A DNA stretch of 64,000 nucleotides from an uncultured Muribaculaceae bacterium (GTDB taxonomy: Bacteria; Bacteroidota; Bacteroidia; Bacteroidales; Muribaculaceae). The position numbers and the translations under genes were made by a program. Positions 10,161-19,572 of this stretch are shown here, piece after piece; position 1 is the stretch's first letter; every line of letters starts with the position of its first letter. The notes under the pieces were generated by a model that worked only from the letters and a program-made list of their open reading frames with translations, made no database searches and was not told the DNA's origin. The DNA lies in assembly GCA_910588245.1 (NCBI GenBank), contig CAJUQP010000012.1:10339-74338 (forward strand). Reading direction: 5' to 3'.

Positions 10161-11252
10161 ATGATGAAGAACCAACAAAATATGCCCCAAATCAGATTTC
10201 TTATTGATTATCTGCGGCCCGTGAGCGATGCCCTCTCATACGACCATTATGACCATCCGGAGCGCATAGTGAGTTTGCTATGGGCTAAGGAGAACATAGA
10301 TATTCTGGCAGACAAGGGATCTCTGGAGAAAGAGCTCTCGGAATCAGTGACTATGCCAGACATGGGCACTAACTTACAATCGCTCTATTCTTGTTTCGCT
10401 TTCATCGCTCAGGAATCGAATGAATACCTGTACGGTTTCAATAGCGGAATCTACTTCTATAATGAGTTTTCGTTACGGAGTGGCTATCAGTCTCAACGGG
10501 ATGAGTATGAAAAGATGATAACAGCCCAGGAAGGTATCGTAGATTCTCTTGATTCCCAAATCGCAGTGTTAGAACAGAAAACCTCAGACGATGGCTTATT
10601 CTTTCCTCGGCTGAACAACAGGCGTGAACGACTTGGCATTGAGCGAGAAAAGCTTAATGAACTGTATATCCGTCAGAGTAAACTCAACGTGTATCTGAAC
10701 ATTCTTGATACATGCTATAAGCCAGCATTAGACCGTATCGCTGGACAATGCCGTGCCCTGCTTCCGATTGTTGGAAAATTCTATAAAGAATGGATGTCTG
10801 CCAATCCACCGGAAGAGAAACCGTGTAGTGCCAAATCGTCATGGGACGAGTGTCTGAATTACCAAATTCAGACGAATGACAACTCACAACATGATTACTT
10901 CAGTCCCAGCCTAATTATCCGGATTTACGAATTGTGTAACGGTCAACAATTTGAGGATTGCAATAGCACAAGGTTTATAGAGGCCCTCAATCTGCGCACA
11001 ACCGGTTCTGTCCTGAAGATTAAAGAGAGGGAGAAAGTGCGTGTATGCTATCTCATTAACCAGTTGTGGCGTCAGCTACAGAAAGAAGTCAGAGATAAGT
11101 GGCTATCGCAGATTCTTAACTCACTCGGCATAAGCCGCAAGTTTTATAATTCAAAGTATAGCATATCGCCTCGTGAATACGAACGTAGTAAGGTCTCAAA
11201 TATTTTCTACAGAGAACTTTCGGGAATTTTTGCATCCATAGAATTATACTAA
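10161..11252 (+). CDS. conserved element-borne protein of unknown function
   Basis: I do not recognise this 363-residue protein. It is soluble, with no signal peptide or membrane segment. A coiled coil is likely at about 112-180 (E-K-L-N-E-L-Y-I-R-Q-S-K-L heptads). The C-terminal domain (about 280-350) contains LKIKEREKVRVCYLINQLW and, further on, F-Y-N-S-K-Y. That domain is clearly related to a decayed fragment at 24834-25064 and, in its tail, to 26182-26298, so the family recurs in this region. It is the first gene of the mobile element, right inside attL. Regulatory or accessory roles are possible, but nothing in the sequence proves one. Confidence 0.7.
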   Translation: MMKNQQNMPQIRFLIDYLRPVSDALSYDHYDHPERIVSLLWAKENIDILADKGSLEKELSESVTMPDMGTNLQSLYSCFAFIAQESNEYLYGFNSGIYFYNEFSLRSGYQSQRDEYEKMITAQEGIVDSLDSQIAVLEQKTSDDGLFFPRLNNRRERLGIEREKLNELYIRQSKLNVYLNILDTCYKPALDRIAGQCRALLPIVGKFYKEWMSANPPEEKPCSAKSSWDECLNYQIQTNDNSQHDYFSPSLIIRIYELCNGQQFEDCNSTRFIEALNLRTTGSVLKIKEREKVRVCYLINQLWRQLQKEVRDKWLSQILNSLGISRKFYNSKYSISPREYERSKVSNIFYRELSGIFASIELY

Positions 11253-11427
11253 TTCACAAACTGAATGCAAATATTATCTTTCTCACCTTCAGGTTGGAAA
11301 ATTATTTTAATACCTTTCTCGCGGGCAATCCTAATGCATTTTTTACCTCTTCGGGAATACTATGTGAGCCAAACGGCACCAAAGTTCCGTCTATATCTAA
11401 AAATATAGCTTTTATGTTTTTATTCAT
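11249..11427 (-). pseudogene. remnant of a HAD-superfamily (Cof-type) hydrolase
   Basis: Read from ATG at 11427, the product begins MNKNIKAIFLDIDGTLVPFG, with the D-x-D-G-T motif I of HAD phosphatases. The frame stops after 41 codons at 11302. Restoring one A in the codons after N-A-L gives R-I-A-R-E-K-G-I-K, the expected next helix, and the frame then runs to 11249. It is therefore a fragment of about 60 codons with a single-base deletion. It lies between the unknown gene and the AraC gene, overlapping both ends by a few bases. Confidence 0.7.
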
Positions 11428-12274
11428 TTCTCTTGTTTCTTATAGATCGAAGTTCCGAGGGTGATTTACCGAAATGTCGCTTTACGTATTTGCCAAAGAA
11501 CGAGAGGTTCTCAAAGCCTAACCTATATGCAATCTCTTTTATTGAATAATCAGTGTTTAACAAGTGATACCGGATATCCTCGACCGTATATTCATCTATC
11601 CATTGGCGAGCTGACTTGCCACTGACCTTTGAACATATCACAGAAAGATATTTCGATGAGATACATAATCTGTCGGCATAGAAGTCGATGGGTCGGTGCT
11701 TGACATCCTCGCTTGATAGTATCTGGAGAAATCTGTTAAACTGAAACTGTGTCTTGTTTTCCCCTTCAGCCGACTGACATTGGTCTGTTTCCATATTCGA
11801 CAGCATTTCAAGCAATATGGCTTTTATGATTGTACGGATTATCTCCTTGTGGTATTTCTGATCCGGATTCATCGTCTTAGACAGGATAAGGCGATAATAG
11901 AACTGCATCTGTTCTTCCAGATTTTTTACAGCCGACATTCGATACGCCTTACAGATATAGATCATCCTGTTCCATTTGTCTATATGCTCACGAATGAGAT
12001 CGGAAACAATTCGTACGGACAGCCGCAGCATCACAATGTCGGCATCCACGCTGACAAGAATGTTGTCCGTGAAATTCTGGGGCAATACTGTAAGCCGCTC
12101 ACCCTCTTTTATGGTGTGGGTATTGCCGTTTATGTCTATCTGAAGCCGACCTTTGCGAGAGGCAAGGAACAGATATGAATCCGATTTTATTCCGTTGAGT
12201 TCCGACAAGTCATTGATGTCGGTCATAAGAGATATGTCACCATCGGAGTAGTGTATGATTTTATGGTCTTCCAT
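11420..12274 (-). CDS. AraC-family transcriptional regulator
   Basis: This 284-residue regulator is divergent from the RND efflux operon and probably controls it. The N-terminal half (about 1-135) looks like a cupin-type effector domain. The C-terminal 100 residues form the double helix-turn-helix of AraC proteins, with S-I-K-E-I-A-Y-R-L-G-F-E-N-L-S-F-F-G-K-Y as the second HTH. I chose the start MEDHKIIHY because a TAAATTTG -7 box lies 20 nt upstream, inside the longer reading frame that opens at 12352. A longer version is thus unlikely. It overlaps the HAD remnant by 8 nt. Confidence 0.9.
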   Translation of the reverse strand: MEDHKIIHYSDGDISLMTDINDLSELNGIKSDSYLFLASRKGRLQIDINGNTHTIKEGERLTVLPQNFTDNILVSVDADIVMLRLSVRIVSDLIREHIDKWNRMIYICKAYRMSAVKNLEEQMQFYYRLILSKTMNPDQKYHKEIIRTIIKAILLEMLSNMETDQCQSAEGENKTQFQFNRFLQILSSEDVKHRPIDFYADRLCISSKYLSVICSKVSGKSARQWIDEYTVEDIRYHLLNTDYSIKEIAYRLGFENLSFFGKYVKRHFGKSPSELRSIRNKRNE

Positions 12275-12294
12275 ATGTGTCTGTATTATGACTG

Positions 12295-12302
12295 CAAATT
12301 TA
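12295..12302 (-). promoter_or_regulatory. -7 box of the AraC gene
   Basis: On the minus strand the sequence reads TAAATTTG, matching TAnnTTTG, 20 nt before the chosen ATG. The 163-nt divergent gap between AraC and the efflux operon (12275-12437) is the likely site for AraC operators, but I see no clear repeat pair. Confidence 0.55.
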
Positions 12303-12437
12303 CAGCTTTTCACTGTCTTGAAACGCCATCTGACTGTCCTATATTGCCACATATACCTCTTTTTATTACTATTTAGTCAATTCAGGACACTTGAGTATGT
12401 CTGAAAATACAGAATTTTGCGCCCAAAAACTGTAACA

Positions 12438-13457
12438 ATGAAACATACGAATATTATCACATGGCTCATGACTGCTACACTGCTTGTTTCATGCGCCGAG
12501 AAGAAAGAAATGAAGGAGGCTCCTTCAATGAAGGTGGTGACAGAGATATTGTCAAAAGATGAAGGCAGTTCTTCGACAATGTTTGTAGGTCAGGTTGAGG
12601 CGGAGAGTACATCATCGGCAAGTTTCCCGACAGCAGGCACCGTGCTGAGAGTTCCGGTAACCGAAGGACAGGAAGTCCGCAAAGGACAGCTACTGGCTGA
12701 AATAGATGCCTCGACAATGCAAAGGGCACTTCAATCAGCCGAAGCAGTGCTCTCGCAAGCACGTGACGCATACGACCGTATGAAATTTCTCCATGACACT
12801 AATAGTCTTCCTGAAATCCAATGGGTTGAGGTTCAAAGTAAACTGTCACAGGCTCAGGCGGCATACGATATTGCAAGAAAGAACCTGAATGACTGCCGTC
12901 TCTATGCACCTGTAAATGGCACTATAGGACAAAAGTTAGTCCGCCCCGGCGAGACGGTCATGCCCGGACAACCTATAGTTACAATAGTAGATATAAATAG
13001 TGTAAAAATCAATGTATCCGTTCCGGAAAAGGAAATCGGCGACATTTATTCCGACACACCTACATTCATAACCGTTGATGCCCTCGGCGGAAAGGAATTT
13101 ATCGGGGGCAAAATAACCAAGAATGTGCAAAGCGATCCCATGACCCACACATACGTCGTGAGCATTGATGTCAGTAATCCCTCTCATGAACTTCTCCCCG
13201 GAATGGTGTGTGATGTTGTGTTCAAGGGCTTGAATCGTGAAATCATGACTGTTCCTGTTTCAGCAGTAATGAGAGGTACGGGAGATTCCCTTTTTCTATG
13301 GGTAAAAAAAGAGGGCAAGGCTCACAGACGCACTGTCGCAACCGGCAATACATACGGTTCGAGAATTGAAATAATTTCCGGCATCAATGAGAATGACTCA
13401 GTGATAATACGCGGAATGCAGAAATTAAGTGAGGGAAGCAAAGTCAGCGCATTATGA
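12438..13457 (+). CDS. RND efflux periplasmic adaptor (membrane fusion protein)
   Basis: This is the periplasmic adaptor linking the RND pump to the TolC-like channel. From ATG at 12438 it is a 339-residue lipoprotein: signal M-K-H-T-N-I-I-T-W-L-M with lipobox L-L-V-S-C. The reading frame is open 7 codons earlier, but that start would precede a poorer signal peptide. It shows the split biotinyl-lipoyl halves (G-T-V-L-R-V-P-V-T-E-G-Q-E-V and A-P-V-N-G-T-I-G), a short alpha-hairpin between them, a beta-barrel, and a membrane-proximal domain. Its stop overlaps the pump start by 4 nt (ATGA), indicating translational coupling. Confidence 0.92.
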   Translation: MKHTNIITWLMTATLLVSCAEKKEMKEAPSMKVVTEILSKDEGSSSTMFVGQVEAESTSSASFPTAGTVLRVPVTEGQEVRKGQLLAEIDASTMQRALQSAEAVLSQARDAYDRMKFLHDTNSLPEIQWVEVQSKLSQAQAAYDIARKNLNDCRLYAPVNGTIGQKLVRPGETVMPGQPIVTIVDINSVKINVSVPEKEIGDIYSDTPTFITVDALGGKEFIGGKITKNVQSDPMTHTYVVSIDVSNPSHELLPGMVCDVVFKGLNREIMTVPVSAVMRGTGDSLFLWVKKEGKAHRRTVATGNTYGSRIEIISGINENDSVIIRGMQKLSEGSKVSAL

Positions 13458-16400
13458 AAAATGAGAAAAATACACGGTGGGTGGCGTGGCTGATGCACAA
13501 CTACCGCATAACCCTTTTGATTGTCGGCCTGATGGTGCTTCTGGGCATTTACGGGCTTGACAAGATGCCGAAAGCGGAATTTCCGGATTTCACTCTGCGC
13601 ACAGGCGTTGTTGTCGGGATATATCCGGGAGCCACAAGCGAGGAAGTAGAGTCTCAATTGGTAAAACCCCTTGAAAGATACCTGTTCACGTTTAAGGAAG
13701 TGAACAGGGCTAAGACAGTAAGCACAAGTCAGAACGGACTTTGCAGTGTAATGGTTGAACTGAACGACGATGTATCCAACAAAGATGAAGTATGGAGCAA
13801 GATAAAACACGGACTCAACAGTTTCAAGGCTTCATTACCTAAGGGAGTTGTGGATGTAGTTGTCAATGATGAGTTCGGCGATACATCGGCACTCCTCGTT
13901 GCCGTGGAAAGTGACAGTCGGAGTTATCGTGAGCTTGACAAATACTGTGAGCTCATAGGCGACAGATTAAGACAGCTGCCTTCGGTTTCCAACGTGCGTG
14001 TATTGGGCAATCTCAAGGAGCAGATTGTGATAAATGTGGATTATGACCGCCTTTCGAGTTACGGCATAAGTCCTCAAGTTATAATAGATGTGCTTTCCGG
14101 TCAGGGTATTACTACTGTCAGCGGCAGTCTCGGAGGGTGGAACAACGACACACCTATTCATGTCAGTCCCTCGTTGAAGAGCGAAGATGAAATAGCCAAT
14201 CAGATAATATATAGCGATGCTAACGGCCATGTAGTAAGAATAAAGGATATTGCAGATGTTTCCCGCAGATATGACCAGACCGGCGGCTATATCGAATACA
14301 ACGGCAACCGCTGTGTCATAATCTCTATGGAGATGCTTGCCGGCAACAACATAGTGCAGTATGGCAAGGATGTTGAAAAGATGCTTGAAGAAATCAAGGA
14401 AACATCGTTGCCCGATGATGTTGTGATAGATTGCATAAGCGATCAGGCCGGAGTCGTAAATGCCAGCGTCAACTCATTTCTACGTGACCTGTTCATCTCA
14501 ATGGCGGTTATCATCCTTATGATGATGATTCTGTTCCCTATCAGTTCAGCCCTCGTAGCATCAACAGCAATACCGGTCACCACCTTCATATCGCTGGGCA
14601 TCATGTATCTTGTGGGCATACCGTTGAATACCATAACGCTCGCCGCAATGATAGTGGTTCTTGGCATGGTGGTGGATGATTCAGTGATTGTGATTGACGG
14701 TTATCTGGAATATCTAAACAAAGGCTACAGCCGCTGGCACGCGGCCTGCAAGAGTGTGTCGGAGTATTTTCTTGCCATGCTACTCGCCACTGCCTGCATC
14801 AGTGCTATTTTCTTCCCACTTCTGATCACTTGCACAGGTCAGAAAGGCGATTTTCTACATGATTTCCCGATAACGATAGCCATCAACCTGATGACATCGT
14901 TATTTGTGGCAATGGTTGTCGTGCCTATACTCGCGGTTATCCTCATTAAGAAAAAGAGCCGCAAGGAGGGAAAGAAAACAATCACGGACTATGTGCAGCA
15001 GGCATACGACAGACTCTTGGAATGGGTCTTTGCCCACGCATGGCTCACACTCGGTATCGCTGCCGCGCTGATGCTCTCGACGCTATTCTTCGCCGGTGGA
15101 ATTAAAAAAAGGATGATGTCATGTTCGGAGCGTGACCAGTTTGCGGTCGAAATCTACCTTCCTAAGGGTACGGGCCTGTCGGAAACGGTTGCCGTCACAG
15201 ATTCAGTATATAATGTACTAAGTAAAGATGAACGCGTCAAAGCCATCACATCATTCAAGGGATGTGCCTCACCACGTTTTCAGGCTTCATATACGCCTAA
15301 ACAGGGTGGAAAGAATTTTGCGCAGTTCATTGTCAACACTACATCAAATGATGCGACTGTGGAATTGGTGGATGAATATACGGAACGATTGTCGGAGGCT
15401 TTTCCTAATGCTTTCGTCAAGTTCAAGCAACTTGATTCACAGGTATTTCGGGCATTGGAATTTCGCTTTTACGGTGAGGATCTTGATTCCTTGCACTATG
15501 CCGCAGACAATCTGATGCAGTATATGCGTCAGAACCCGGATTTACTTTGGGTTCGCACCGACTTCGAGCAGCCTGAACCGGTGGTCGAGGTGACTCTTGA
15601 TGAAAAGGCCGCATCCCGCCTCGGACTGAACCGACAGACTACCTCCCTGCAACTTATGGCGCAAACAAATGACAGACTCGTGACGACACTTTGGGAGGAC
15701 GATTACGGGTTGCCCGTAATTCTCAGAGACAATAGCTGGGACAATGCTGATTATGACAAATTCGGCAATATGCCGGTTGCTCCGATGACCTCACAGAAAA
15801 CAGTTCCGTTAAGACAGGTCGCTAAGGTGACGCCGAAATGGAGTGAGTCAAAAATCGTCCATCGCAACGGCGTGAGGTGTCTGACTGTAACAGCGGAACT
15901 TCCGCGCAATATGATGGCGGAAGAAATAGTGCCGGATCTACAGAAGTATGTCAGCGACAACATACGTTTGCCGCAGGGTGTGACTACAGAAATAGGCGGT
16001 GAGATTGAAAATGACAACGAAAGTCTGCCGCAACTCGGTGCCGGACTTGGTATTGCAATGATTATAATCTTCTTCTTTTTGCTGTTCAATTTCAAGAGGT
16101 ACGCGCTGACTTTGGTATGTATGTTTGCCGTTCTGCTGTTTATTCCCGGAGCTATGTTCGGCCTGTTCTCCACACAAACAACTATGGGGCTTACTACAAT
16201 ATTTGGTTTCATAACCCTTATGGGGCTTATAATGCGTAACGAGATATTGATATTCGAGCACGCCGAAGCCGGTCTCAAGAATGGCAAGTCACCACGCGAG
16301 GCCGCTTTGGAAGCAGGCAAACGCCGAATGGTACCGATTTTCCTCACTACTGTAACAACAGCTGTGGGAGTAGTGCCAATGATTATCTCCGGATCTGCAA

Positions 16401-16507
16401 TGTGGAAGCCGGTAGGTATAACGATACTCTTTGGCGGTCTTGGCGCACTGATACTTGTAGTAACCGTTCTTCCGGTAATTTATTGGAAAATACATAGACA
16501 GAAATGA
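13454..16507 (+). CDS. RND-family efflux transporter permease
   Basis: This is the inner-membrane proton-driven pump, of the AcrB/MMPL type. The 1017-residue length is typical of the HAE group. It has 12 predicted membrane helices, with two large periplasmic loops. The proton-relay Asp pair is in helix 4 (L-G-M-V-V-D-D-S-V-I-V-I-D-G). The helix 10 region reads G-L-I-M-R-N-E-I-L-I. The substrate cannot be read from the sequence: drugs, bile salts and detergents are all common for the family. It overlaps the adaptor and TolC genes by 4 nt each, so the three genes form a tight tripartite operon carried as cargo of the mobile element. Confidence 0.95.
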   Translation: MKNEKNTRWVAWLMHNYRITLLIVGLMVLLGIYGLDKMPKAEFPDFTLRTGVVVGIYPGATSEEVESQLVKPLERYLFTFKEVNRAKTVSTSQNGLCSVMVELNDDVSNKDEVWSKIKHGLNSFKASLPKGVVDVVVNDEFGDTSALLVAVESDSRSYRELDKYCELIGDRLRQLPSVSNVRVLGNLKEQIVINVDYDRLSSYGISPQVIIDVLSGQGITTVSGSLGGWNNDTPIHVSPSLKSEDEIANQIIYSDANGHVVRIKDIADVSRRYDQTGGYIEYNGNRCVIISMEMLAGNNIVQYGKDVEKMLEEIKETSLPDDVVIDCISDQAGVVNASVNSFLRDLFISMAVIILMMMILFPISSALVASTAIPVTTFISLGIMYLVGIPLNTITLAAMIVVLGMVVDDSVIVIDGYLEYLNKGYSRWHAACKSVSEYFLAMLLATACISAIFFPLLITCTGQKGDFLHDFPITIAINLMTSLFVAMVVVPILAVILIKKKSRKEGKKTITDYVQQAYDRLLEWVFAHAWLTLGIAAALMLSTLFFAGGIKKRMMSCSERDQFAVEIYLPKGTGLSETVAVTDSVYNVLSKDERVKAITSFKGCASPRFQASYTPKQGGKNFAQFIVNTTSNDATVELVDEYTERLSEAFPNAFVKFKQLDSQVFRALEFRFYGEDLDSLHYAADNLMQYMRQNPDLLWVRTDFEQPEPVVEVTLDEKAASRLGLNRQTTSLQLMAQTNDRLVTTLWEDDYGLPVILRDNSWDNADYDKFGNMPVAPMTSQKTVPLRQVAKVTPKWSESKIVHRNGVRCLTVTAELPRNMMAEEIVPDLQKYVSDNIRLPQGVTTEIGGEIENDNESLPQLGAGLGIAMIIIFFFLLFNFKRYALTLVCMFAVLLFIPGAMFGLFSTQTTMGLTTIFGFITLMGLIMRNEILIFEHAEAGLKNGKSPREAALEAGKRRMVPIFLTTVTTAVGVVPMIISGSAMWKPVGITILFGGLGALILVVTVLPVIYWKIHRQK

Positions 16508-17760
16508 AACATATAATTTTGATAATAGCACTGATGCTGTCGGTAACGGCGTCAGCGCAACAAAGATACACGCTTGACCAATGCCGGAACCAGGCATTGG
16601 CGCACAATGCCCGTCTTAAAATGGCGGATAATGATGTCATGTCAGCCTCACAGGGGCGAAAAGAAGCCTTGACAAATTTCTTTCCTTCGCTGTCTGTCGG
16701 CGGCGGGGGCATGAAATCCAATGATTATATGATCAAGATGGATATGGGGCCTCAAACAATGGAGATGCTTGACGGGGGCTGGTATGCCAACGCAATGGCA
16801 TCCTTACCTATATATGCAGGCGGAAGGATATATAACGGCTATAAGATGGCTAAGCTCGGAGTGGAGATAAGCGAGATCCAGTGTTGCCAGACTGCAAATG
16901 AAGTCCGATTGACTGTCGATCAGTATTATTGGCAGATTGTGTCGCTTACTGAAAAAGTTCGTACGCTTGAAAGTGCCCGTTGCCTGCTTGACACCATACA
17001 GCGAGATGTTGCCAACGCTGTGAAAGCCGGTGTGACAAAACCGAATGACTTGCTGCAAGTCAATCTTCGTCTTAACGACAATAGGAGTTCCTATATGAAT
17101 GTTGAGAATAATATCGATGTCCTTAAGATGCTTTTGGCACAGTGTATGGGATTGGAAGCCGATTCTTTAGAACTGGCAATCGATACTGAACATCCCCTTG
17201 AATCGCCGGAATCACTTTTTGTCAATCATGGTGATGCGGTTTTGGCTACGACAGAATACAGACTGCTTGACAAAAGCGTTGAGGCTGCACGCTTGCAGAA
17301 GAAAATAACGCTCGGAGAATTTTTGCCTACTGTGTCCATAAGTGGCGGATATATGTTCCAGAATATCATGGGCCCGTCGCAAAATTCACTCATGGGTCTT
17401 GTAACGGTTTCAATCCCTATTTCATGGAAAGCTCCGCATACGATGAAAAAACAGAAACTTGCCTGTGAAAATGCCATAACGCAACTCAACGACGGGCAGG
17501 AACAGTTGGTAATCAGGATGCGTAAATCTCAAAATGATCTATGCAATGCCTACCAACAGGCTATACTTGCAAAAAAATCAATTGAACAGGCAGCCGAGAA
17601 TCTCCGTCTTAATGAAAACTACTACAAAGCGGGCATTTCCACCATGAGTGATTTGCTCGAAGCCCAGACACTTTTTCAACAGAGTAAAGACCGATATTCT
17701 GAGGCATATTCCACTTATGAAATAAAAAAGACAGAATATCTTATATCAACAGGGAGGTAA
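16504..17760 (+). CDS. TolC-family outer-membrane efflux protein
   Basis: This is the outer-membrane exit duct of the tripartite pump. The 418-residue protein has a signal peptide ending about A-S-A-Q (residue 19), then the TolC/OEP repeat structure: Y-T-L-D-Q-C-R-N-Q-A-L-A-H-N opening, and a second repeat with G-E-F-L-P-T-V-S-I-S-G-G-Y-M. The C-terminal coil reads Y-K-A-G-I-S-T-M-S-D-L-L-E-A-Q. It begins inside the last codons of the pump gene (ATGA overlap). It converges with the MobV gene, leaving a 64-nt gap with no strong terminator. Confidence 0.93.
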   Translation: MKHIILIIALMLSVTASAQQRYTLDQCRNQALAHNARLKMADNDVMSASQGRKEALTNFFPSLSVGGGGMKSNDYMIKMDMGPQTMEMLDGGWYANAMASLPIYAGGRIYNGYKMAKLGVEISEIQCCQTANEVRLTVDQYYWQIVSLTEKVRTLESARCLLDTIQRDVANAVKAGVTKPNDLLQVNLRLNDNRSSYMNVENNIDVLKMLLAQCMGLEADSLELAIDTEHPLESPESLFVNHGDAVLATTEYRLLDKSVEAARLQKKITLGEFLPTVSISGGYMFQNIMGPSQNSLMGLVTVSIPISWKAPHTMKKQKLACENAITQLNDGQEQLVIRMRKSQNDLCNAYQQAILAKKSIEQAAENLRLNENYYKAGISTMSDLLEAQTLFQQSKDRYSEAYSTYEIKKTEYLISTGR

Positions 17761-17824
17761 TTGGTACAGAAACACGTATATGACAAAGGCAGCGCAACCT
17801 GCCTCAACAGTTCTCGGTATCAAC

Positions 17825-19297
17825 CTAACGTTTGCCACAAACACCTCGTTTGGGACAAATGGGTTTCAGCATCTTGTGCGCCTGCATCATGCAGCGGTAG
17901 GCGAAGCGACGGTCGTCCTCATTCGGATCGCGGCCCCACGGGAGGTCGGATGCGGAGCCTCCGCCGCCGCTTCCCTTAGCGAACTGAATTGCCCCGTCGA
18001 GATAACCCGCGAACAGATACATCGCACATTTCAGAATCTCGTTAGGCTTCTCCACCATTGCCATGAGAAATTCCCCGTCGAAGCCGGCTTTCTGTTCCGG
18101 CGTCATTGCCGCCAGTAGAGAGCGCATATCGACAACAGACCTTCCGAACACGGCATCTGTCAGTCTCATACGCATCTGCTCCTGATTCTTTTCCGTGAAA
18201 TTGTGGAATTCTCTCAGCGCATTGGAGCGTTTCTCGTTGACAGACTTCAATTCATCCTGAAGCTGCGCAAGCTGCCGGTCGGCGGTCTTGAGTTTCTGGC
18301 GTTTGTCAGCGAGTGACGATGCGGTGGCCTGCAACTGTTCCTCAAGGTCTGCGATTCGGCTACGTAGGTCTTCCGCATCGCCGTTCCCCGATTCGAATTC
18401 CGACTCCAGTCGGTCAATCTGGTCATTGAGGTCTGCCTCGCGTGTCTCAAGATTCCCGATCATCGTATTGAGACCCTTGCAGCGTTTCTCCGCCTTAAGG
18501 ATATCCGCATACAGCTCCTTCAAGGTCTCGTGCCTGTCGCTTATCTGAAGTTCCAGGTCGTTACACTCACGATGCAGCTCTGCCCGGTATTCCTCGGTTG
18601 AACGATGGCGGGCACCTGTCTCGGTCTTGCTCTGTCCCCGGCAGAGACCCCATCGGTCATTGACCAGGGCAAGTTCATTGTGGAGCTGAATGGTCCGTTC
18701 ACGAAAAGCGTTTTTATCAGAACCGGCAAACAGTTCCTTATACGAAAACTTATTTCTCGGTGTAATCGGTAATAAGGTGCAGTGGATATGCGGATTTCGC
18801 TCATCGAGGTGGACATAGAAGCCGATGATGTTATCTTCGCCCCACTTGTCGCACGCGAACCTGTAAATGTCTTTCGCCCAATTTTCGATGTCTTTACACC
18901 GGGTGATGGATGAATTGTCCGCGCCATGTTCCAAATCAACTGTCTGATTGCCGAAAGCCAGACGGTGCATCTGCTCCCGGCTTCCTCCGAAGATGATGTT
19001 GACAACAGTACGGCGGTTGCCCTCCTTGCCTTTGCGTTCAAGTTCCGCATTAGGGTCCTGGATGCCCCGTTCTTTCAGGGTCTCGCGCATACGTTGCGGG
19101 ATACTTTTGGAGGTGTCAATCGGTTGGACGATGCAACCCTTGGCTATCTCGAAGTTGAGTCCGGCACGGGTTATATCATAGTTGCCGGTCTTGGCGGCAC
19201 GCTGCCAGTTCTTTTCCGACCACCTTCTCTGATGCTCGTTTGATTGGTTGGTTGTTATGCCCGCAGACGGGCTACAGTCTATTACTTGCTTTGCCAT
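17825..19297 (-). CDS. MobV-family relaxase (Mob_Pre)
   Basis: This relaxase would nick the element at oriT and pilot the strand during conjugation by a helper system. The 490-residue protein has the Mob_Pre catalytic domain in the first about 220 residues. The metal-binding motif H-x-D-E-x-x-P-H-x-H is at residues 163-172. A long coiled coil follows at about 230-390, as usual in MobV proteins. It lies directly downstream of the hairpin-rich candidate oriT. The N-terminal region R-R-W-S-E-K-N-W-Q-R-A-A-K-T-G-N-Y-D resembles relaxases of small Bacteroides mobilizable elements. Confidence 0.92.
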   Translation of the reverse strand: MAKQVIDCSPSAGITTNQSNEHQRRWSEKNWQRAAKTGNYDITRAGLNFEIAKGCIVQPIDTSKSIPQRMRETLKERGIQDPNAELERKGKEGNRRTVVNIIFGGSREQMHRLAFGNQTVDLEHGADNSSITRCKDIENWAKDIYRFACDKWGEDNIIGFYVHLDERNPHIHCTLLPITPRNKFSYKELFAGSDKNAFRERTIQLHNELALVNDRWGLCRGQSKTETGARHRSTEEYRAELHRECNDLELQISDRHETLKELYADILKAEKRCKGLNTMIGNLETREADLNDQIDRLESEFESGNGDAEDLRSRIADLEEQLQATASSLADKRQKLKTADRQLAQLQDELKSVNEKRSNALREFHNFTEKNQEQMRMRLTDAVFGRSVVDMRSLLAAMTPEQKAGFDGEFLMAMVEKPNEILKCAMYLFAGYLDGAIQFAKGSGGGGSASDLPWGRDPNEDDRRFAYRCMMQAHKMLKPICPKRGVCGKR

Positions 19298-19572
19298 ATA
19301 ACTGACAATTAGAGGTTAAAGGTATTGTTAAAAGGACCGGAGCTTGCTCCTGAATGGCCTGCCGGATACGGCAACTCCCCGGTGATTTTCAATCAAAGGG
19401 GGGAAGTAGGCTCCCCTACATAGATACTATGTGGCAACTTCGCGCAAGCGCGTTGTCTATAAGCCGACCTGGACGATGACCACGGGAATCGGTCAGGCAT
19501 ATACCCGGAGAGGCGCACAGCGCACGTCAGAGAGGCTCGGAATGGCCTCCTGCAACGGTGTGGTACCCGCTA
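19298..19572. other. candidate oriT with clustered inverted repeats
   Basis: This noncoding stretch upstream of the relaxase gene holds five inverted repeats in about 115 nt. They are GGAGC-TT-GCTCC (19339-19350), GCCG-GATA-CGGC (19361-19372), a CCCC/GGGG hairpin enclosing TGATT-TTC-AATCA (19377-19400), ACATAG-ATA-CTATGT (19418-19432) flanked by GAAGT/ACTTC, and CGCGC-AA-GCGCG (19441-19452). Clustered hairpins beside a MobV gene are the usual form of an oriT. The nick site cannot be assigned by eye. Confidence 0.55.

Noticed and set aside
12275..12352. Longer N-terminus for the AraC regulator
   Set aside because: The extra 26 codons contain the TAAATTTG -7 box, so the start at 12274 is better supported.
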